From Pseudomonas sp. CCI4.2 (lineage in GTDB: Bacteria > Pseudomonadota > Gammaproteobacteria > Pseudomonadales > Pseudomonadaceae): a DNA stretch of 64,000 bases. The stretch is taken from the NCBI RefSeq assembly GCF_034350045.1, contig NZ_CP133781.1:2014001-2078000 (forward strand). Direction: 5' to 3'. A program made the translations under genes and the position numbers. How positions within the stretch are numbered: the first letter of the stretch is position 1; each line of letters begins with the position of its first letter. Shown piece by piece: positions 18,949 to 28,542 of this stretch. Below the pieces are notes generated by a model. It worked only from the letters and a program-made list of their open reading frames with translations, had not been told where the DNA came from and ran no database searches.

Positions 18949-19364
18949 CTCGAAACAACGTCCGTCGTCGATTGGCCTTGGCATGGTGGTGGCAGCTGTT
19001 TTTGACCTTGGCGCCGCTGCTGGTGGTCAACGGGATTTTCGGCACCAGCGATGCGCTCGTGCCGATTCTGGCGATGCCGATGTTTGTCGCAGGGCTGGCG
19101 ACAATGTTTGTCAGTTTGAAATACTTCGGCCCTTACAAGCATGCGTTGATCGCCACCGAAAAAGCCTTGGACACCCCTGAAGAACCCGCTGCCTGGATTG
19201 AATTGGCAGCACGTCGACGCATGGCTTTCTTGGCCGCGGGCCTGCCTGCGTGGATCGGCGCTCTGGCGGTATTTGTCGGGCTTGAGGCTGTGCCGTTATT
19301 TCTCTTGGCGTTCTCCAGCGTCGTGCTGTTGTACCTCTACCGCATCCCACGTCAGCTGGGTTAA
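18945..19364 (+). CDS. Small inner membrane protein of unknown function
   Basis: Protein of 139 residues with four likely membrane helices, two near residues 13-35 and 40-60 and two in the C-terminal half (around [19 protein letters not shown] and [15 protein letters not shown]). A basic N-terminus ([15 protein letters not shown]) suggests the start faces the cytoplasm. No catalytic motif was recognised. The GTG start overlaps the ribA stop, so it is translated with the riboflavin operon and conserved there in pseudomonads. Confidence 0.75.
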   Translation: MTRNNVRRRLALAWWWQLFLTLAPLLVVNGIFGTSDALVPILAMPMFVAGLATMFVSLKYFGPYKHALIATEKALDTPEEPAAWIELAARRRMAFLAAGLPAWIGALAVFVGLEAVPLFLLAFSSVVLLYLYRIPRQLG

Positions 19365-19380
19365 AGCAGAAATCTCCGCC

Positions 19381-19415
19381 ACTCTGTAGGAGCCAACAAG
19401 TTGGCTCTACAGAGT
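19381..19415. terminator. Perfect hairpin after the riboflavin operon
   Basis: ACTCTGTAGGAGCCAAC and GTTGGCTCTACAGAGT form a near-perfect stem with a two-base AA loop. It is a collapsed REP pair lying between the convergent riboflavin operon and dxs. There is no T-run, so intrinsic termination is uncertain. Confidence 0.5.
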
Positions 19416-19444
19416 GCGGTTGAGCAGCGGTCCCACAGAAAACC

Positions 19445-21343
19445 TCAGCGCGCTATCAACTCCAAACGCTGCCTGATCGATGCTTCAATCCCGGCTTCGT
19501 CCAACCCGCATTCGGCCAGCATTTGCGCAGGCTTGCCGTGTTCGACGTAGCTGTCGGGCAAGCCCAGGTGCAGCACGGACTTGAGGATGTTTTCTCTAGC
19601 CAGGAACTCACTGAGGGCAGCACCGGCACCGCCCATGATGGCGTTCTCTTCCAGGGTCACCAACAGGTCGTGCTCAGCGGCCATTTTCCGAACCAGTGCT
19701 TCATCCAACGGCTTGACGAAGCGCATGTCGACCACGGTGGCGTCCAGGGTTTCAGCCACTTTCAGGGCTTCAGCCAATTGCACGCCAAAGACCAAGATGG
19801 CGACTTTCTGCCCGGTGCGACGAACCACGCCCTTGCCGATTTCCAATGGTTCAAGACCGCTGTCGATCAGCGCATTCGGCCCCGTGCCGCGTGGATAACG
19901 AACAGCCGCAGGACCCGCGTACAAATACCCGGTACTGAGCATTTTGCGTAATTCGTTTTCATCGCTGGGCGTCATCACCAGAATGCCGGGGATGCAGCGT
20001 AAGTAAGACAAATCGAAGCTGCCCGCATGGGTCGGGCCGTCTTCACCGACCAGACCGGCGCGGTCGATCGCAAAAAGTACATCGAGATTCTGCACTGCGA
20101 CGTCGTGGATCAGTTGATCGTAGCCGCGCTGCAAGAAAGTGGAATAGATCGCTACCACCGGCTTGGCGCCTTCGCATGCCATGCCCGCTGCCAGCGTCAC
20201 TGCATGCTGTTCGGCGATGGCGACGTCGAAATAGCGTTCTGGATAAAGCTCGCTGAATTCAACCAGGTCCGAGCCTTCTTTCATCGCTGGTGTAATGCCG
20301 ACCAGGCGCGGGTCAGCCTCAGCCATGTCGCAAATCCATTGGCCGAACACGCCGGAATACTTCGGCCCGCTAACTTTTTTCGGCGCGGCAGCGGGGGCGT
20401 CCAAGGGTTCGAGTTTGGTAATCGCGTGATAGCCAATCGGGTCTGCTTCCGCCGGGGCGAAACCTTTGCCTTTTTTAGTCACCACGTGCAAGAACTGCGG
20501 ACCTTTGAGATCACGCATGTTGCGCAAGGTTGCGATCAAGGTTGGCAGGTCGTGGCCGTCGATCGGACCAATGTAGTTCCAGCCCAGCTCTTCGAACAGC
20601 GTGCCTGGAACCAACATGCCCTTGGCGTATTCTTCGGTGCGTCGGGCAATTTCCCAGGCCCCAGGCAGGCGTGACAGCACTTTTTTGCTGCCCTCGCGCA
20701 TGCTGGCGTAGGTGCGGCTGGAAAGAATCTTCGCCAGATAATTCGACAGCCCGCCAACGTTGCGCGAGATCGACATGTCGTTGTCGTTGAGGATAACCAG
20801 CATGTCAGCGTTAACCTCGGGCGCGTGGTTCAGCGCTTCGAAAGCCATGCCTGCGGTCAGTGCGCCGTCACCGATCACGGCGATGGCCTTGCGGGAGCTG
20901 TTTTGTAGGCGCGCGCCTAGGGCCATGCCCAATGCGGCGCTGATCGAGGTGCTGGAGTGACCGACGCCAAAGGTGTCGTACTCACTCTCACTGCGACGCG
21001 GAAAGGCGGCAACACCGTCTTTCTGCCGCAGGCTGCCCATTTGTAGGCGGCGACCGGTGAGAATCTTGTGCGGGTAAGCCTGATGGCCCACGTCCCAGAC
21101 CAGGCGGTCGTCCGGGGTATCGAAAACATAATGCAGGGCGATGGTCAGCTCGATGACGCCCAGGCCGGCACCAAAGTGCCCGCCCGTCTGGCCTACGGTA
21201 TAGAGCAACTCCAGGCGCAGTTCGTCCGCCAGGGTTTCCAGCTCGGCCTCACCCAGCCGGCGCAAGCCGTCCGGCGTATTCGCGCGGTCGAGCAGGGGCG
21301 TCGTTGGGCGCTCGCGGGGGATCTCTTTGAACGTCGTGGGCAT
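19445..21343 (-). CDS. dxs: 1-deoxy-D-xylulose-5-phosphate synthase
   Basis: Thiamine-diphosphate enzyme joining pyruvate and glyceraldehyde-3-phosphate in the first step of the MEP isoprenoid pathway. The protein has 632 residues, the normal length. The cofactor-binding motif runs from [15 protein letters not shown] to NDNDMSIS. The transketolase-like centre has [12 protein letters not shown] and [16 protein letters not shown], and the C-terminal domain has [12 protein letters not shown]. It follows ispA by about 150 bases on the same strand, completing an xseB-ispA-dxs set. Confidence 0.97.
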   Translation of the reverse strand: MPTTFKEIPRERPTTPLLDRANTPDGLRRLGEAELETLADELRLELLYTVGQTGGHFGAGLGVIELTIALHYVFDTPDDRLVWDVGHQAYPHKILTGRRLQMGSLRQKDGVAAFPRRSESEYDTFGVGHSSTSISAALGMALGARLQNSSRKAIAVIGDGALTAGMAFEALNHAPEVNADMLVILNDNDMSISRNVGGLSNYLAKILSSRTYASMREGSKKVLSRLPGAWEIARRTEEYAKGMLVPGTLFEELGWNYIGPIDGHDLPTLIATLRNMRDLKGPQFLHVVTKKGKGFAPAEADPIGYHAITKLEPLDAPAAAPKKVSGPKYSGVFGQWICDMAEADPRLVGITPAMKEGSDLVEFSELYPERYFDVAIAEQHAVTLAAGMACEGAKPVVAIYSTFLQRGYDQLIHDVAVQNLDVLFAIDRAGLVGEDGPTHAGSFDLSYLRCIPGILVMTPSDENELRKMLSTGYLYAGPAAVRYPRGTGPNALIDSGLEPLEIGKGVVRRTGQKVAILVFGVQLAEALKVAETLDATVVDMRFVKPLDEALVRKMAAEHDLLVTLEENAIMGGAGAALSEFLARENILKSVLHLGLPDSYVEHGKPAQMLAECGLDEAGIEASIRQRLELIAR

Positions 21344-21494
21344 CAGGCGAATCGATATAAGTAAAAGAGGCGGCAGTTTACCTGATGCATCGCGAGCTGC
21401 CCACGAAGCAGGGCAGAGGATGATCAGACAATGGTGGTAGACACGTAGGTTCTAGACCTGACTGATGCCAGTCAGTTCGTCGAAAGGGGCATTT

Positions 21495-22382
21495 TTAGCT
21501 GCGGCGATCGACGATATAGCGTGCGAGTTCGCGCAACGGCTCGGCGGCCGCGTCGAAAGGTCGCAGGGCATGCAGCGCCTGATCACGCAGCTCCAGCGCG
21601 TAGCTTTTGGCAGCGACCAGGCCCAGCAGCGCGGGGTAGGTGGGTTTGTCGCGAGCAATATCGGCACCTTGGCGCTTGCCGAGGGTGGCGGTATCGCTTT
21701 CGACGTCAAGAATGTCGTCCTGCACCTGAAACGCCAGACCGACGGCTTGTGCATAGGTCTGCAGGGCGTTGAGTTCGGAAGCTTCGGCGCGGCCACTGGC
21801 CAAAGCGCCAAGCGTAACGCTGGCTTCGATCAGTGCGCCGGTCTTGTGCCGGTGCATGAAAGCCAAGGCGGCCTGATCAAGCTTGAGGCCTACTGAACCC
21901 AGATCGATGGCTTGTCCGCCAACCATCCCAGCCGGCCCTGCGGCGTGTGCCAGAACCTGAACCATGTTAAGTCGAGTGTCGGCATCTTGCGGCGTCAGGG
22001 TCGAATCGAGCAACACGCTGAAGGCCAGGCTTTGCAGGCCATCTCCGGCAAGAATCGCGCAGGCTTCATCGAAGGCTTTGTGGGTGGTGGGCTGGCCGCG
22101 ACGCAAATCGTCGTCGTCCATCGCCGGTAAATCGTCATGCACCAGCGAATACGCATGAATCAGCTCCACTGCGCACGCCGCACCATCGGCCAATGCTGAA
22201 GGCGAGCCCAGCGCTTCGCAGGCTGCATAGGCAAGCAGCGGGCGAACACGCTTGCCACCGTTCATTACGCTGTAGCGCATGGCTGCATACAGGCGGGTCA
22301 ATTCTGGGCTAGGTGCCTGAAACAGGCCATCAAGGGCCGCGTTGACGCGGGCCTGAATACGGGCCTGATAGAGGGCAATCAT
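21495..22382 (-). CDS. ispA: Farnesyl/geranyl diphosphate synthase
   Basis: Short-chain trans-prenyltransferase of 295 residues making (2E,6E)-farnesyl diphosphate. The two Mg-binding aspartate motifs are present: [11 protein letters not shown] from residue 82 and QVQDDILD in the second half. The substrate-binding GGKRVRPLL is near residue 42. The spacing of residues before the first motif fits the E. coli-type IspA. The ATG overlaps the xseB stop (ATGA), so translation is coupled. Confidence 0.95.
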   Translation of the reverse strand: MIALYQARIQARVNAALDGLFQAPSPELTRLYAAMRYSVMNGGKRVRPLLAYAACEALGSPSALADGAACAVELIHAYSLVHDDLPAMDDDDLRRGQPTTHKAFDEACAILAGDGLQSLAFSVLLDSTLTPQDADTRLNMVQVLAHAAGPAGMVGGQAIDLGSVGLKLDQAALAFMHRHKTGALIEASVTLGALASGRAEASELNALQTYAQAVGLAFQVQDDILDVESDTATLGKRQGADIARDKPTYPALLGLVAAKSYALELRDQALHALRPFDAAAEPLRELARYIVDRRS

Positions 22383-22621
22383 TCCGGCAGGTCCGCATCG
22401 AACGGCTCTTCAGCCAGTTCGCCGTCGCGTTCGAGCAAGACTTGCACCTTTTGCTCGGCTTGGGCCAATGCGCCTTGGCAGTCACGGGTCAAGCGAATAC
22501 CTTGCTCGAAGGCCGTCAATGAGTCTTCCAACGACAGTTCGCCGTTTTCGAGACGTTCGACCAGCGTTTGCAGATCAGCGAGGGACTGTTCGAAATCCAG
22601 TGCAGCTTTTTTGCGGGCCAT
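22379..22621 (-). CDS. xseB: Exodeoxyribonuclease VII small subunit
   Basis: Small helical protein of 80 residues that binds XseA to form the single-strand-specific exonuclease VII. The family core [20 protein letters not shown] followed by [12 protein letters not shown] is complete, ahead of an acidic tail. It is first gene of the xseB-ispA-dxs set; the partner xseA is not in the window, as usual. Confidence 0.93.
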   Translation of the reverse strand: MARKKAALDFEQSLADLQTLVERLENGELSLEDSLTAFEQGIRLTRDCQGALAQAEQKVQVLLERDGELAEEPFDADLPE

Positions 22622-22711
22622 GGGTGGCGATCTCGAAGGACATTAAACCGGCGCGACACTAGCAGAGCGACGGCTTTGGGGCAAATGACAGGCGGCGAAA
22701 ATCGATTCGCA

Positions 22712-22790
22712 CTGTAGGCGCCAACTGGTTGGCGAGCGGTTAATTGCTATCGGCCTGACAATACGCCTCGCCAACCAGTTGGCCCGTACA
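22712..22790. repeat. REPIN-type inverted repeat
   Basis: CTGTAGGCGCCAACTGGTTG is mirrored by CAACCAGTTGGCCCGTACA. It fills the gap between xseB and the end of the Lrp-family gene, both on the minus strand. Confidence 0.78.
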
Positions 22791-22794
22791 AGGG

Positions 22795-23232
22795 TCACGC
22801 CATGGGCGGCAGTCGTCTTTTTACCGGGGTTTTCTTGACGATGGCGGTGTTGGTCTCGGCATAGGCGTTGAGCCCGTCCAGCAGGGTGTCCAGTTGCTCC
22901 ATCGAACGTACGTGCAGGCGGGCGATGAAGCAGTCGTCGCCAGTGACTTTATCGCATTCGGTAAATTCGGGGATCGCCTGGATCTGCCGTTCAACTTCCT
23001 GCAACTGTCCAGGGTGTGGGCGCACGCGGACGATGGCCTGCAATTGGTAGCCGAAGCATTTAGGGTCGATTTCAACGGTGTAGCCCTTGAGCACGCCGCG
23101 CTCTTCAAGCCTGCGCAGGCGTTCCGCAACGCTGGGGGAAGATAAGCCGCTGATCTGGGCCAGGGCTTTTAGCGAGCGTCGGGAATCTTCCATCAGTGCG
23201 CTGATCAGCAACTGGTCAATGTCGTCAGTCAT
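22795..23232 (-). CDS. Lrp/AsnC-family transcriptional regulator
   Basis: Regulator of 145 residues. The N-terminal winged helix (MTDDIDQLLISALMEDSRRS to SVAERLRRLEERGVLKGY) is followed by a RAM ligand-sensing domain with the GDDCFIARLHV strand and glycine turn. It is divergent from an EamA-type exporter gene 131 bases away and probably controls it in response to an amino acid, as is common for Lrp-exporter pairs. The effector is unknown. Confidence 0.88.
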   Translation of the reverse strand: MTDDIDQLLISALMEDSRRSLKALAQISGLSSPSVAERLRRLEERGVLKGYTVEIDPKCFGYQLQAIVRVRPHPGQLQEVERQIQAIPEFTECDKVTGDDCFIARLHVRSMEQLDTLLDGLNAYAETNTAIVKKTPVKRRLPPMA

Positions 23233-23363
23233 ATTCCCCTCGATAGGTGATTCATTAAATTTGCCTTGATAAGAAAGGCATAAATCAACTCTAGCCTTTT
23301 ATAGTCGCTGGAGCTTGCGGCCGTGGGTTGGTCATACTTTAGCCCTCTCAACGGAGCCGAACC

Positions 23364-24263
23364 ATGAACACTTCACTACGTCGCGGGTCGCTGGAAATGA
23401 TCGTCGCCATGCTGATCTCGGGGACCATTGGCTGGTTCGTGCTGGTCTGCGGGCAGCCGGTATTGGATGTGGTGTTCTGGCGCTGCGTGTTCGGTGCCAT
23501 CACCTTGTTACTGATCTGCGGGGTGTTGGGCTTTTTGCGCCCCGGTTTTTTAACCCGCAAAATTTTTGCCTTGGCCGTGCTCAGTGGTGTCGCCATCGTT
23601 GGCAATTGGCTCCTGCTGTTTGCCTCCTATTCCCGTGCGTCGATTGCCATTGGTACGGCGGTCTACAACGTTCAGCCGTTTATGTTGGTGGGGTTGGCGG
23701 CGATATTTCTTGGCGAAAAAATCACCGCACAAAAACTGCTATGGCTCGGCGTAGCGTTTCTCGGGATGTTGGCGATTGTGAGCGCACACGGTGACCAGAA
23801 CGAAGCCAGCGGCGAATACGTGCTGGGGATCGCTTTGGCATTGGGCGCGGCCCTGCTGTATGCCTTCGCTGCACTGATTATCAAACGGTTGACCGGCACG
23901 CCACCGCATTTGATCGCGTTGATACAGGTCAGCACCGGGGCGCTGTTGCTGGGGCCATGGGCGCACTTCCACAGCGTGCCGCAGCAGTTCGCGGGTTGGT
24001 CCAGCTTGTTGACCCTTGGCGTGGTCCACACCGGTGTGATGTATGTGCTGTTGTACGGCGCGATTCAAAAATTGCCGACTGCTCTGACCGGTGCACTGTC
24101 GTTTATCTACCCGATAGCGGCGATTTTCGTCGACTGGTTTGCGTTCGGCCATCGCTTGAACGTTGTGCAGTGGCTGGGCGTTACTGCGATTTTGCTGGCC
24201 GCTGCAGGGATGCAGCAGGGTTGGGGTTTGCGCAAGGCTGTTCGGCACCCTCGGCCATCCTAG
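23364..24263 (+). CDS. DMT-family (EamA) exporter
   Basis: Inner membrane protein of 299 residues with ten predicted helices arranged as two EamA repeats; the second repeat starts near YVLGIALALGAALLYAFAAL. It has the paired signature AIGTAVYNVQPFMLVGLAAIF and PTALTGALSFIYPIAAIFVD. Members export amino acids or related metabolites. GGAGCC precedes the ATG. The divergent Lrp-type gene suggests an amino-acid substrate, but the sequence does not name it. Confidence 0.87.
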   Translation: MNTSLRRGSLEMIVAMLISGTIGWFVLVCGQPVLDVVFWRCVFGAITLLLICGVLGFLRPGFLTRKIFALAVLSGVAIVGNWLLLFASYSRASIAIGTAVYNVQPFMLVGLAAIFLGEKITAQKLLWLGVAFLGMLAIVSAHGDQNEASGEYVLGIALALGAALLYAFAALIIKRLTGTPPHLIALIQVSTGALLLGPWAHFHSVPQQFAGWSSLLTLGVVHTGVMYVLLYGAIQKLPTALTGALSFIYPIAAIFVDWFAFGHRLNVVQWLGVTAILLAAAGMQQGWGLRKAVRHPRPS

Positions 24264-24289
24264 GCGCGCGCTCCCACGGGTGTCTGCTG

Positions 24290-25036
24290 CTAAACCGCCA
24301 CTTCCACCCGATTACGCCCGTTGCGTTTCGCGTCGTAGAGCGCAGCGTCGGCGATGCCGTAGGCGGTGTCGAAGTCGGTACCGCCGGGGCTGATGCTCAC
24401 GCCAAAGCTGGCGGTGATAGGCCGATTAACCGGAGCCTCGAATACATGGCTGGCGACGGCATCACGCATGGCTTCGGCTAGCCTTACGCCTTCGTCGAGG
24501 TTTTGCGTAGAAAGCAGTACGGTAAATTCTTCACCACCGACGCGGCCGATAACCCCGCGGTCAGCCACGATACGTCGCAAGCAGGTGACGATGCCTTGAA
24601 TCACCGCATCGCCTGTGGGGTGGCCGAAGTCGTCGTTGACGCGTTTGAAGTAGTCGATGTCCAAGACGATCATCACCACACTGCCGTCGCGCAGTGCTTG
24701 TCCCGCCAGTTCGATCACGGCGCCACGGTTCAGCACGCCCGTCAGCGCATCATGGGTCGCCCGGTGTTCGAGCTGCTGAGCCAACGTCTTCAGTTGCAGG
24801 TTGAGCGCATTCATCTCCCGCTCGGCGCGGTCGCTGCGCCCAATCAGGCGACGGGTCTCGCGCATCAAACGTTCGAAGTGGATGATCAACTCCCCTAACG
24901 ATTGGCAATACACCTGGGCATGTGCGTCGGGCGCGGCGTAGGTTGCGCGGGCGTTGTCGAGGGCGGTGTTCTCGCTTTTGAACAAGTCCGGCAGGTCATC
25001 CATCGGCATGTCCTGGGAGGCAGCTAGAGCGGGCAT
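24290..25036 (-). CDS. siaD: SiaD-like diguanylate cyclase
   Basis: Makes cyclic-di-GMP from GTP. The protein has 248 residues: an N-terminal helical stalk (about residues 35-95) and a GGDEF domain with the active-site GGEEF at 167-171 and DIDYFKRVNDDFGH. The product-inhibition RxxD motif expected a few residues before GGEEF is not conserved (ADRG there). No membrane helix is present, as in P. aeruginosa SiaD, whose stalk must bind unphosphorylated SiaC for activity. The ATG at 25036 with GAGG upstream, seven bases after siaC, is preferred over an upstream ATG overlapping siaC. Confidence 0.85.
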   Translation of the reverse strand: MPALAASQDMPMDDLPDLFKSENTALDNARATYAAPDAHAQVYCQSLGELIIHFERLMRETRRLIGRSDRAEREMNALNLQLKTLAQQLEHRATHDALTGVLNRGAVIELAGQALRDGSVVMIVLDIDYFKRVNDDFGHPTGDAVIQGIVTCLRRIVADRGVIGRVGGEEFTVLLSTQNLDEGVRLAEAMRDAVASHVFEAPVNRPITASFGVSISPGGTDFDTAYGIADAALYDAKRNGRNRVEVAV

Positions 25037-25043
25037 GATGTCC

Positions 25044-25433
25044 TCACTGAGTTGAAACCGCATGATCGGTGAAGTCGATGGCCTTGAAGTCGGCTTGCAA
25101 CTCCTCGCCGAATTCGAGAATCGTTTCGTCTTCTTCGTCGTGATACCAATTCATTTGCACGCGGTTACCCGACTGTGCGGAGCGATCCAGGGCATCAAAG
25201 ATGCTAAAAAGCATTTTCGTGCTGGAGCTGTTGAAGTAGGCCAACGCCACGTTGGCGGTAATCACCACCCCATCGCAGGTCGCCAGGTAAGCGCGCAGTT
25301 GATGGATGATCGGGGCATAAAACGCCGCCGCGTTTTCCGGGTACGACTCGCCCTTGAGCGACAACAGGTGCTGATCGAAACGAAAATCGACTTCGGGTGA
25401 AGTAGCCGTTGCAGCGATATGCAGGTTATCCAT
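25044..25433 (-). CDS. siaC: SiaC-like DUF1987 switch protein
   Basis: Protein of 129 residues of the DUF1987/SiaC family. In P. aeruginosa SiaC binds and activates the cyclase SiaD when unphosphorylated, is phosphorylated on a threonine by the kinase SiaB and is dephosphorylated by SiaA. The conserved phospho-site region YFNSSSTKML is present, with Thr72 the likely target. The acidic EEDETILEFGEELQADF near the C-terminus is also typical. It lies 21 bases after siaB and seven bases before siaD. Confidence 0.85.
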   Translation of the reverse strand: MDNLHIAATATSPEVDFRFDQHLLSLKGESYPENAAAFYAPIIHQLRAYLATCDGVVITANVALAYFNSSSTKMLFSIFDALDRSAQSGNRVQMNWYHDEEDETILEFGEELQADFKAIDFTDHAVSTQ

Positions 25434-25454
25434 GGCTCGTGTCGCTCTTGTTAT

Positions 25455-26021
25455 TCAGATGATGGCTTTGAGGCAAAACAAGGTGGTGTCGGGATCGTCT
25501 TCACGCGGGTAAAAGTCGAATTCCAACGGCGCGCTGGCGTCCCGTGCCATGGTCAAAAACCCCAGCCCCGCGCCTTTGCTGTCCACCGGGGTCTCGGCGC
25601 GCAGTGTTGCCTTGTAGGCTAGCTTGATTTGCTCAAGCGTCATGTCACGCAAAGGTTCCAACTTCGCGCGCAAGGCAACGACGTCGGCTGTGGCGATGGG
25701 GTTGGCACACAGCATCAAGTGACCGCCGGTGTTCGCGGTAATGCACACCGCCCCTTGCCGCAGTGCACCGTTGTCTGGGCCAGGGGGCAGCGCATCTGAC
25801 GAGTAGTGAATAATGTTTTGCGACAGCTCGACGAACGACGAAAACAGCTTGCGCCGTGTCGGACCGCTGACCCCCGACACTTCCAATTGCAGCTTCACCA
25901 CCTCCGCCATGGCCGCAACGATGCTGTGGGAGAAATAGCCCATGTGATAAAAAATCACGTTGCGCTGCTGGGCGAGGTCGAAAAACGCGCAGTCCAGATC
26001 GGACGAAGACAAGTCACTCAT
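25455..26021 (-). CDS. siaB: SiaB-like protein kinase
   Basis: Protein of 188 residues related to SiaB (DUF6272), an HATPase-like serine/threonine kinase that phosphorylates SiaC. The helix with FSSFVELSQNIIHYSSD resembles an N-box (E-x-x-x-N), and KGAGLGFLTMARD a glycine-rich G-box. The ATG overlaps the siaA stop (ATGA), which decides the start; the frame continues upstream within siaA but has no family content there. Cytoplasmic. Confidence 0.8.
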   Translation of the reverse strand: MSDLSSSDLDCAFFDLAQQRNVIFYHMGYFSHSIVAAMAEVVKLQLEVSGVSGPTRRKLFSSFVELSQNIIHYSSDALPPGPDNGALRQGAVCITANTGGHLMLCANPIATADVVALRAKLEPLRDMTLEQIKLAYKATLRAETPVDSKGAGLGFLTMARDASAPLEFDFYPREDDPDTTLFCLKAII

Positions 26022-27262
26022 AGGTTGTCCTGAATGCGGGCACAAAATAGGGTCAGGTCGTCGCGACGGCTTTGGGTTGCCTGCCAGGTTGCGAGGGTTT
26101 GGCGTAACTGTTCGCAGATCACGCTGGCCGGTTCGCTCCGGTGTGCGAGGATCACGTCGCAGGTCTGGCGCTTGCCGAAACCGATCTTGCGCGGCCCGCC
26201 GATCTGATCGGTCAGGCCGTCGGTGGCGATAAATAAAATGCTTGCGGGCGGTACGGCGACAGTGTTTTGGGTCCATTCGTAATTGGCGTGGCTGTCAACG
26301 TAACCAACGCCCATGCGCTGACCCGCCAGCGTGTCGAACTGGTCGGCGTCGGGCCTGAGGATGTGTAAGGCAATTCGTGCCCCGGCAAACGTCAGCTCTG
26401 AACGCTGGGTGTCAAACCAGAAGAACGCAGCATCCAGACCGTCATCGGATTCCGGGGTGTCGTCGATGCCATTGACCTGTCCCAACAGGCCTTTGACGGT
26501 GCGGTTCACCGACGCTAACAGCGCGGCGGGGTTGCGTGGGCCGAGGTGTTCGAGGGCTTTGGACAGCGACGATGAAGCGATCAAGGTCATGAACGCCCCC
26601 GGCACGCCGTGGCCAGTGCAATCGGCGACCGCGCCGAACCAGCCATCGTCGTGAGTGGCGAAATGATAGAAGTCGCCGCCGACCACGTCCCGAGGCTCCC
26701 AGACCAACGCCGCGTCGCGCAGGGTCAATGCCAGGGTTTCGCGAGACGCACGGAGCATGGCGCGCTGAATCACGCTGGCGTATTCGATGCTCTGCATGAT
26801 CTGGCGGTTTTTTTCCGCCTGCATCGCGGCAACCACGCCCATCAGCTGCAACCCGCTGCCCAGGCCGAGAAAGCGACCTTCGCGGGTGATGATAAAACCA
26901 TCGGCCAAGGTTTTTTCGCCGAACTCCACAGTCTTGAAGGTCAGCGCTTCAATGCTCATCGCGGCATCGACAATCAGCGGTTCTTTGTCCATGAACGCGA
27001 TGCAGCTTTTTTTGTCATACAGCTCGCGATGAAACGGCTTACTCATCTGCGACAGAAAAATAGTGCGGTTGATCAATCCTATCGGTTTGTCATCCTCCAG
27101 CACCGCCAAACTGGTCAGGTCGCGGTGGGAAGAAAACATCTCCATCACTTGCGAGTTGGCACCGGCTACGTCGATGGTCGGCATGTTCTGACACAAATCG
27201 CCAGCGCACCGGTGATCCCCCGGCACTTCAGGACGACGGAACGGCGAAAAAGTAGTGTCCAT
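26018..27262 (-). CDS. siaA: SiaA-like PP2C/SpoIIE phosphatase with N-terminal CBS-like region
   Basis: Protein of 414 residues. The C-terminal half (about 170-414) is a PP2C/SpoIIE-type phosphatase: DVVGGDFYHF, ADCTGHGVPGAFMT and ATDGLTDQ carry the metal-binding aspartates. It would dephosphorylate SiaC and switch on SiaD. The first 160 residues contain no membrane helix. They look like a CBS-pair module (SLAVLEDDKPIGLINRTIF and GFIITREGRFLGLGSG as the two half-repeats). P. aeruginosa SiaA instead has a periplasmic sensor, two membrane helices and HAMP. The input here is therefore probably a cytoplasmic ligand. The ATG start is second in frame after a TTG; no strong ribosome site decides. 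Confidence 0.8.
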   Translation of the reverse strand: MDTTFSPFRRPEVPGDHRCAGDLCQNMPTIDVAGANSQVMEMFSSHRDLTSLAVLEDDKPIGLINRTIFLSQMSKPFHRELYDKKSCIAFMDKEPLIVDAAMSIEALTFKTVEFGEKTLADGFIITREGRFLGLGSGLQLMGVVAAMQAEKNRQIMQSIEYASVIQRAMLRASRETLALTLRDAALVWEPRDVVGGDFYHFATHDDGWFGAVADCTGHGVPGAFMTLIASSSLSKALEHLGPRNPAALLASVNRTVKGLLGQVNGIDDTPESDDGLDAAFFWFDTQRSELTFAGARIALHILRPDADQFDTLAGQRMGVGYVDSHANYEWTQNTVAVPPASILFIATDGLTDQIGGPRKIGFGKRQTCDVILAHRSEPASVICEQLRQTLATWQATQSRRDDLTLFCARIQDNL

Positions 27263-27374
27263 ACCCAACCATCACGCTGAATGAGAGCTGGATAGTGGCC
27301 TTATGATGTGTACGTCGTGTGACAGTCGGTGTATGCAGCTCGATTTAACCCGTAAAGTTAACGATATTTAAAAC

Positions 27375-27503
27375 CGTAGGAGCGCGCATGCCCGCGATCG
27401 GCTGCGCAGCAGTCGTAAATCCGGCAACTGAGCTCTTCAGTTGGAACCGGTCGCCAATTCGGACCGCTTCGCGCTCCATCGCGGACAAGCGCGCTCCTAC
27501 AGT
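27375..27503. repeat. REPIN-type inverted repeat
   Basis: CGTAGGAGCGCGCATGCCCG and its inverted partner GACAAGCGCGCTCCTACAG enclose a roughly 90-base spacer with further inner symmetry. It fills most of the 281-base gap between siaA and the deaminase gene. Confidence 0.75.
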
Positions 27504-27543
27504 TGCCCAGTGTTTGTTTTGCGACAGGTATTGCGCCGACAGT

Positions 27544-28461
27544 TTACAAACCAACGTCAAGCAGCACAGGACGGTTGGCCAGTGCTTTGCTCATCAGTTT
27601 TTCAACGAACTCACGGTCAACGTCCGGGAGCGGTAGGCGCGGCGGACGGGTGAGGGAGGTGCCACGGCCCGCCAGTTCTTCGCAGAGTTTGATGCATTGC
27701 ACCAGGTCTGGACGTGCATCGAGGTGCAGCAGCGGCATAAACCACTCATAGAGTGGCATGGCCTCTTTGAAGCGACCGTCGCGAGCCAGGCGGAACAAGG
27801 TTTCGCCTTCTTTCGGAAAGGCGTTGGACATCCCCGACACCCAACCGACAGCGCCCACTGCGATGCTTTCCAGCACCACGTCATCGAGGCCGGCAAACAG
27901 CACGAAGCGGTCGCCGACTTCATTGCGTACATCGATGAAACGGCGCGTGTCGCCCGAGGAGTCTTTGAAGCAGACAATGTTCTCGCAGTCCGCCAAGGAA
28001 ATTAAAATGTCCGGCGTGACGTCGTTTTTGTAGATCGGCGGATTGTTGTAGACCATCACCGGCAGGTCGATGCTGGTGGCAACGCTGCGGAAGTGGGCGG
28101 CAGCTTCGTGGGGTTTGGCTGAGTAAACCAGCGCGGGCATCAGCATGATGCCGTCGGCACCGACCCGCTGAATTTCCTTGGCCAGTTTGGTGGCGTTGGC
28201 GCTGGTGAATTCCGCGATGCCAGACAGCACCGGAACGCGACCGGCAGAGGCATCTTTGGCCACTTCCACCAGTTGGATTTTTTCTTCACTGCTCAGCGAG
28301 GTGTTTTCACCCACGGTGCCGCAGATGATCAACCCGGAAACGCCGTCGCGCACCAGGTTTTGAATGACCGTATGGGTGGCTTCGAAATCGATGCTGAAGT
28401 CGCTGCGAAATTGAGTGGTGACGGCAGGGAAAACGCCGCTCCAGTTGACTGTTCTGCTCAT
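27544..28461 (-). CDS. DapA-family deaminase, probably 1-pyrroline-4-hydroxy-2-carboxylate deaminase
   Basis: TIM-barrel protein of 305 residues of the dihydrodipicolinate synthase/N-acetylneuraminate lyase family. Hallmarks are GVSGLIICGTVGENTSLS, the catalytic-tyrosine segment PVMVYNNPP and the Schiff-base lysine in IVCFKDSSGD. In the hydroxyproline context the expected reaction converts 1-pyrroline-4-hydroxy-2-carboxylate to alpha-ketoglutarate semialdehyde and ammonia, the LhpC step. The start at 28461 follows GGAGG; an upstream in-frame ATG lacks a site. A CGTATACG operator candidate lies about 30 bases upstream, so it may have its own promoter. Confidence 0.85.
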   Translation of the reverse strand: MSRTVNWSGVFPAVTTQFRSDFSIDFEATHTVIQNLVRDGVSGLIICGTVGENTSLSSEEKIQLVEVAKDASAGRVPVLSGIAEFTSANATKLAKEIQRVGADGIMLMPALVYSAKPHEAAAHFRSVATSIDLPVMVYNNPPIYKNDVTPDILISLADCENIVCFKDSSGDTRRFIDVRNEVGDRFVLFAGLDDVVLESIAVGAVGWVSGMSNAFPKEGETLFRLARDGRFKEAMPLYEWFMPLLHLDARPDLVQCIKLCEELAGRGTSLTRPPRLPLPDVDREFVEKLMSKALANRPVLLDVGL

Positions 28462-28489
28462 GATGGCCTCCAATTGGCTTTATGTATTT

Positions 28490-28497
28490 CGTATACG
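28490..28497. promoter_or_regulatory. Candidate GntR operator (CGTATACG), copy 1
   Basis: Perfect 8-base palindrome in the context TATTTCGTATACGTTTATGT, upstream of the deaminase gene. The TTTCGTATACGTT core is identical to copy 2 before the binding-protein gene and close to copy 3 before gntR. Confidence 0.55.
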
Positions 28498-28542
28498 TTT
28501 ATGTAGGGGCAACGCTATAGGGCGTGTTTCGGTGTTTCTAGG

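Noticed and set aside
25044..25433. Alternative identity as an ordinary anti-sigma factor antagonist operon
   Set aside because: DUF1987 SiaC character, the adjacent cyclase and the SiaB-like kinase fit the Sia switch better; no sigma factor gene is nearby.
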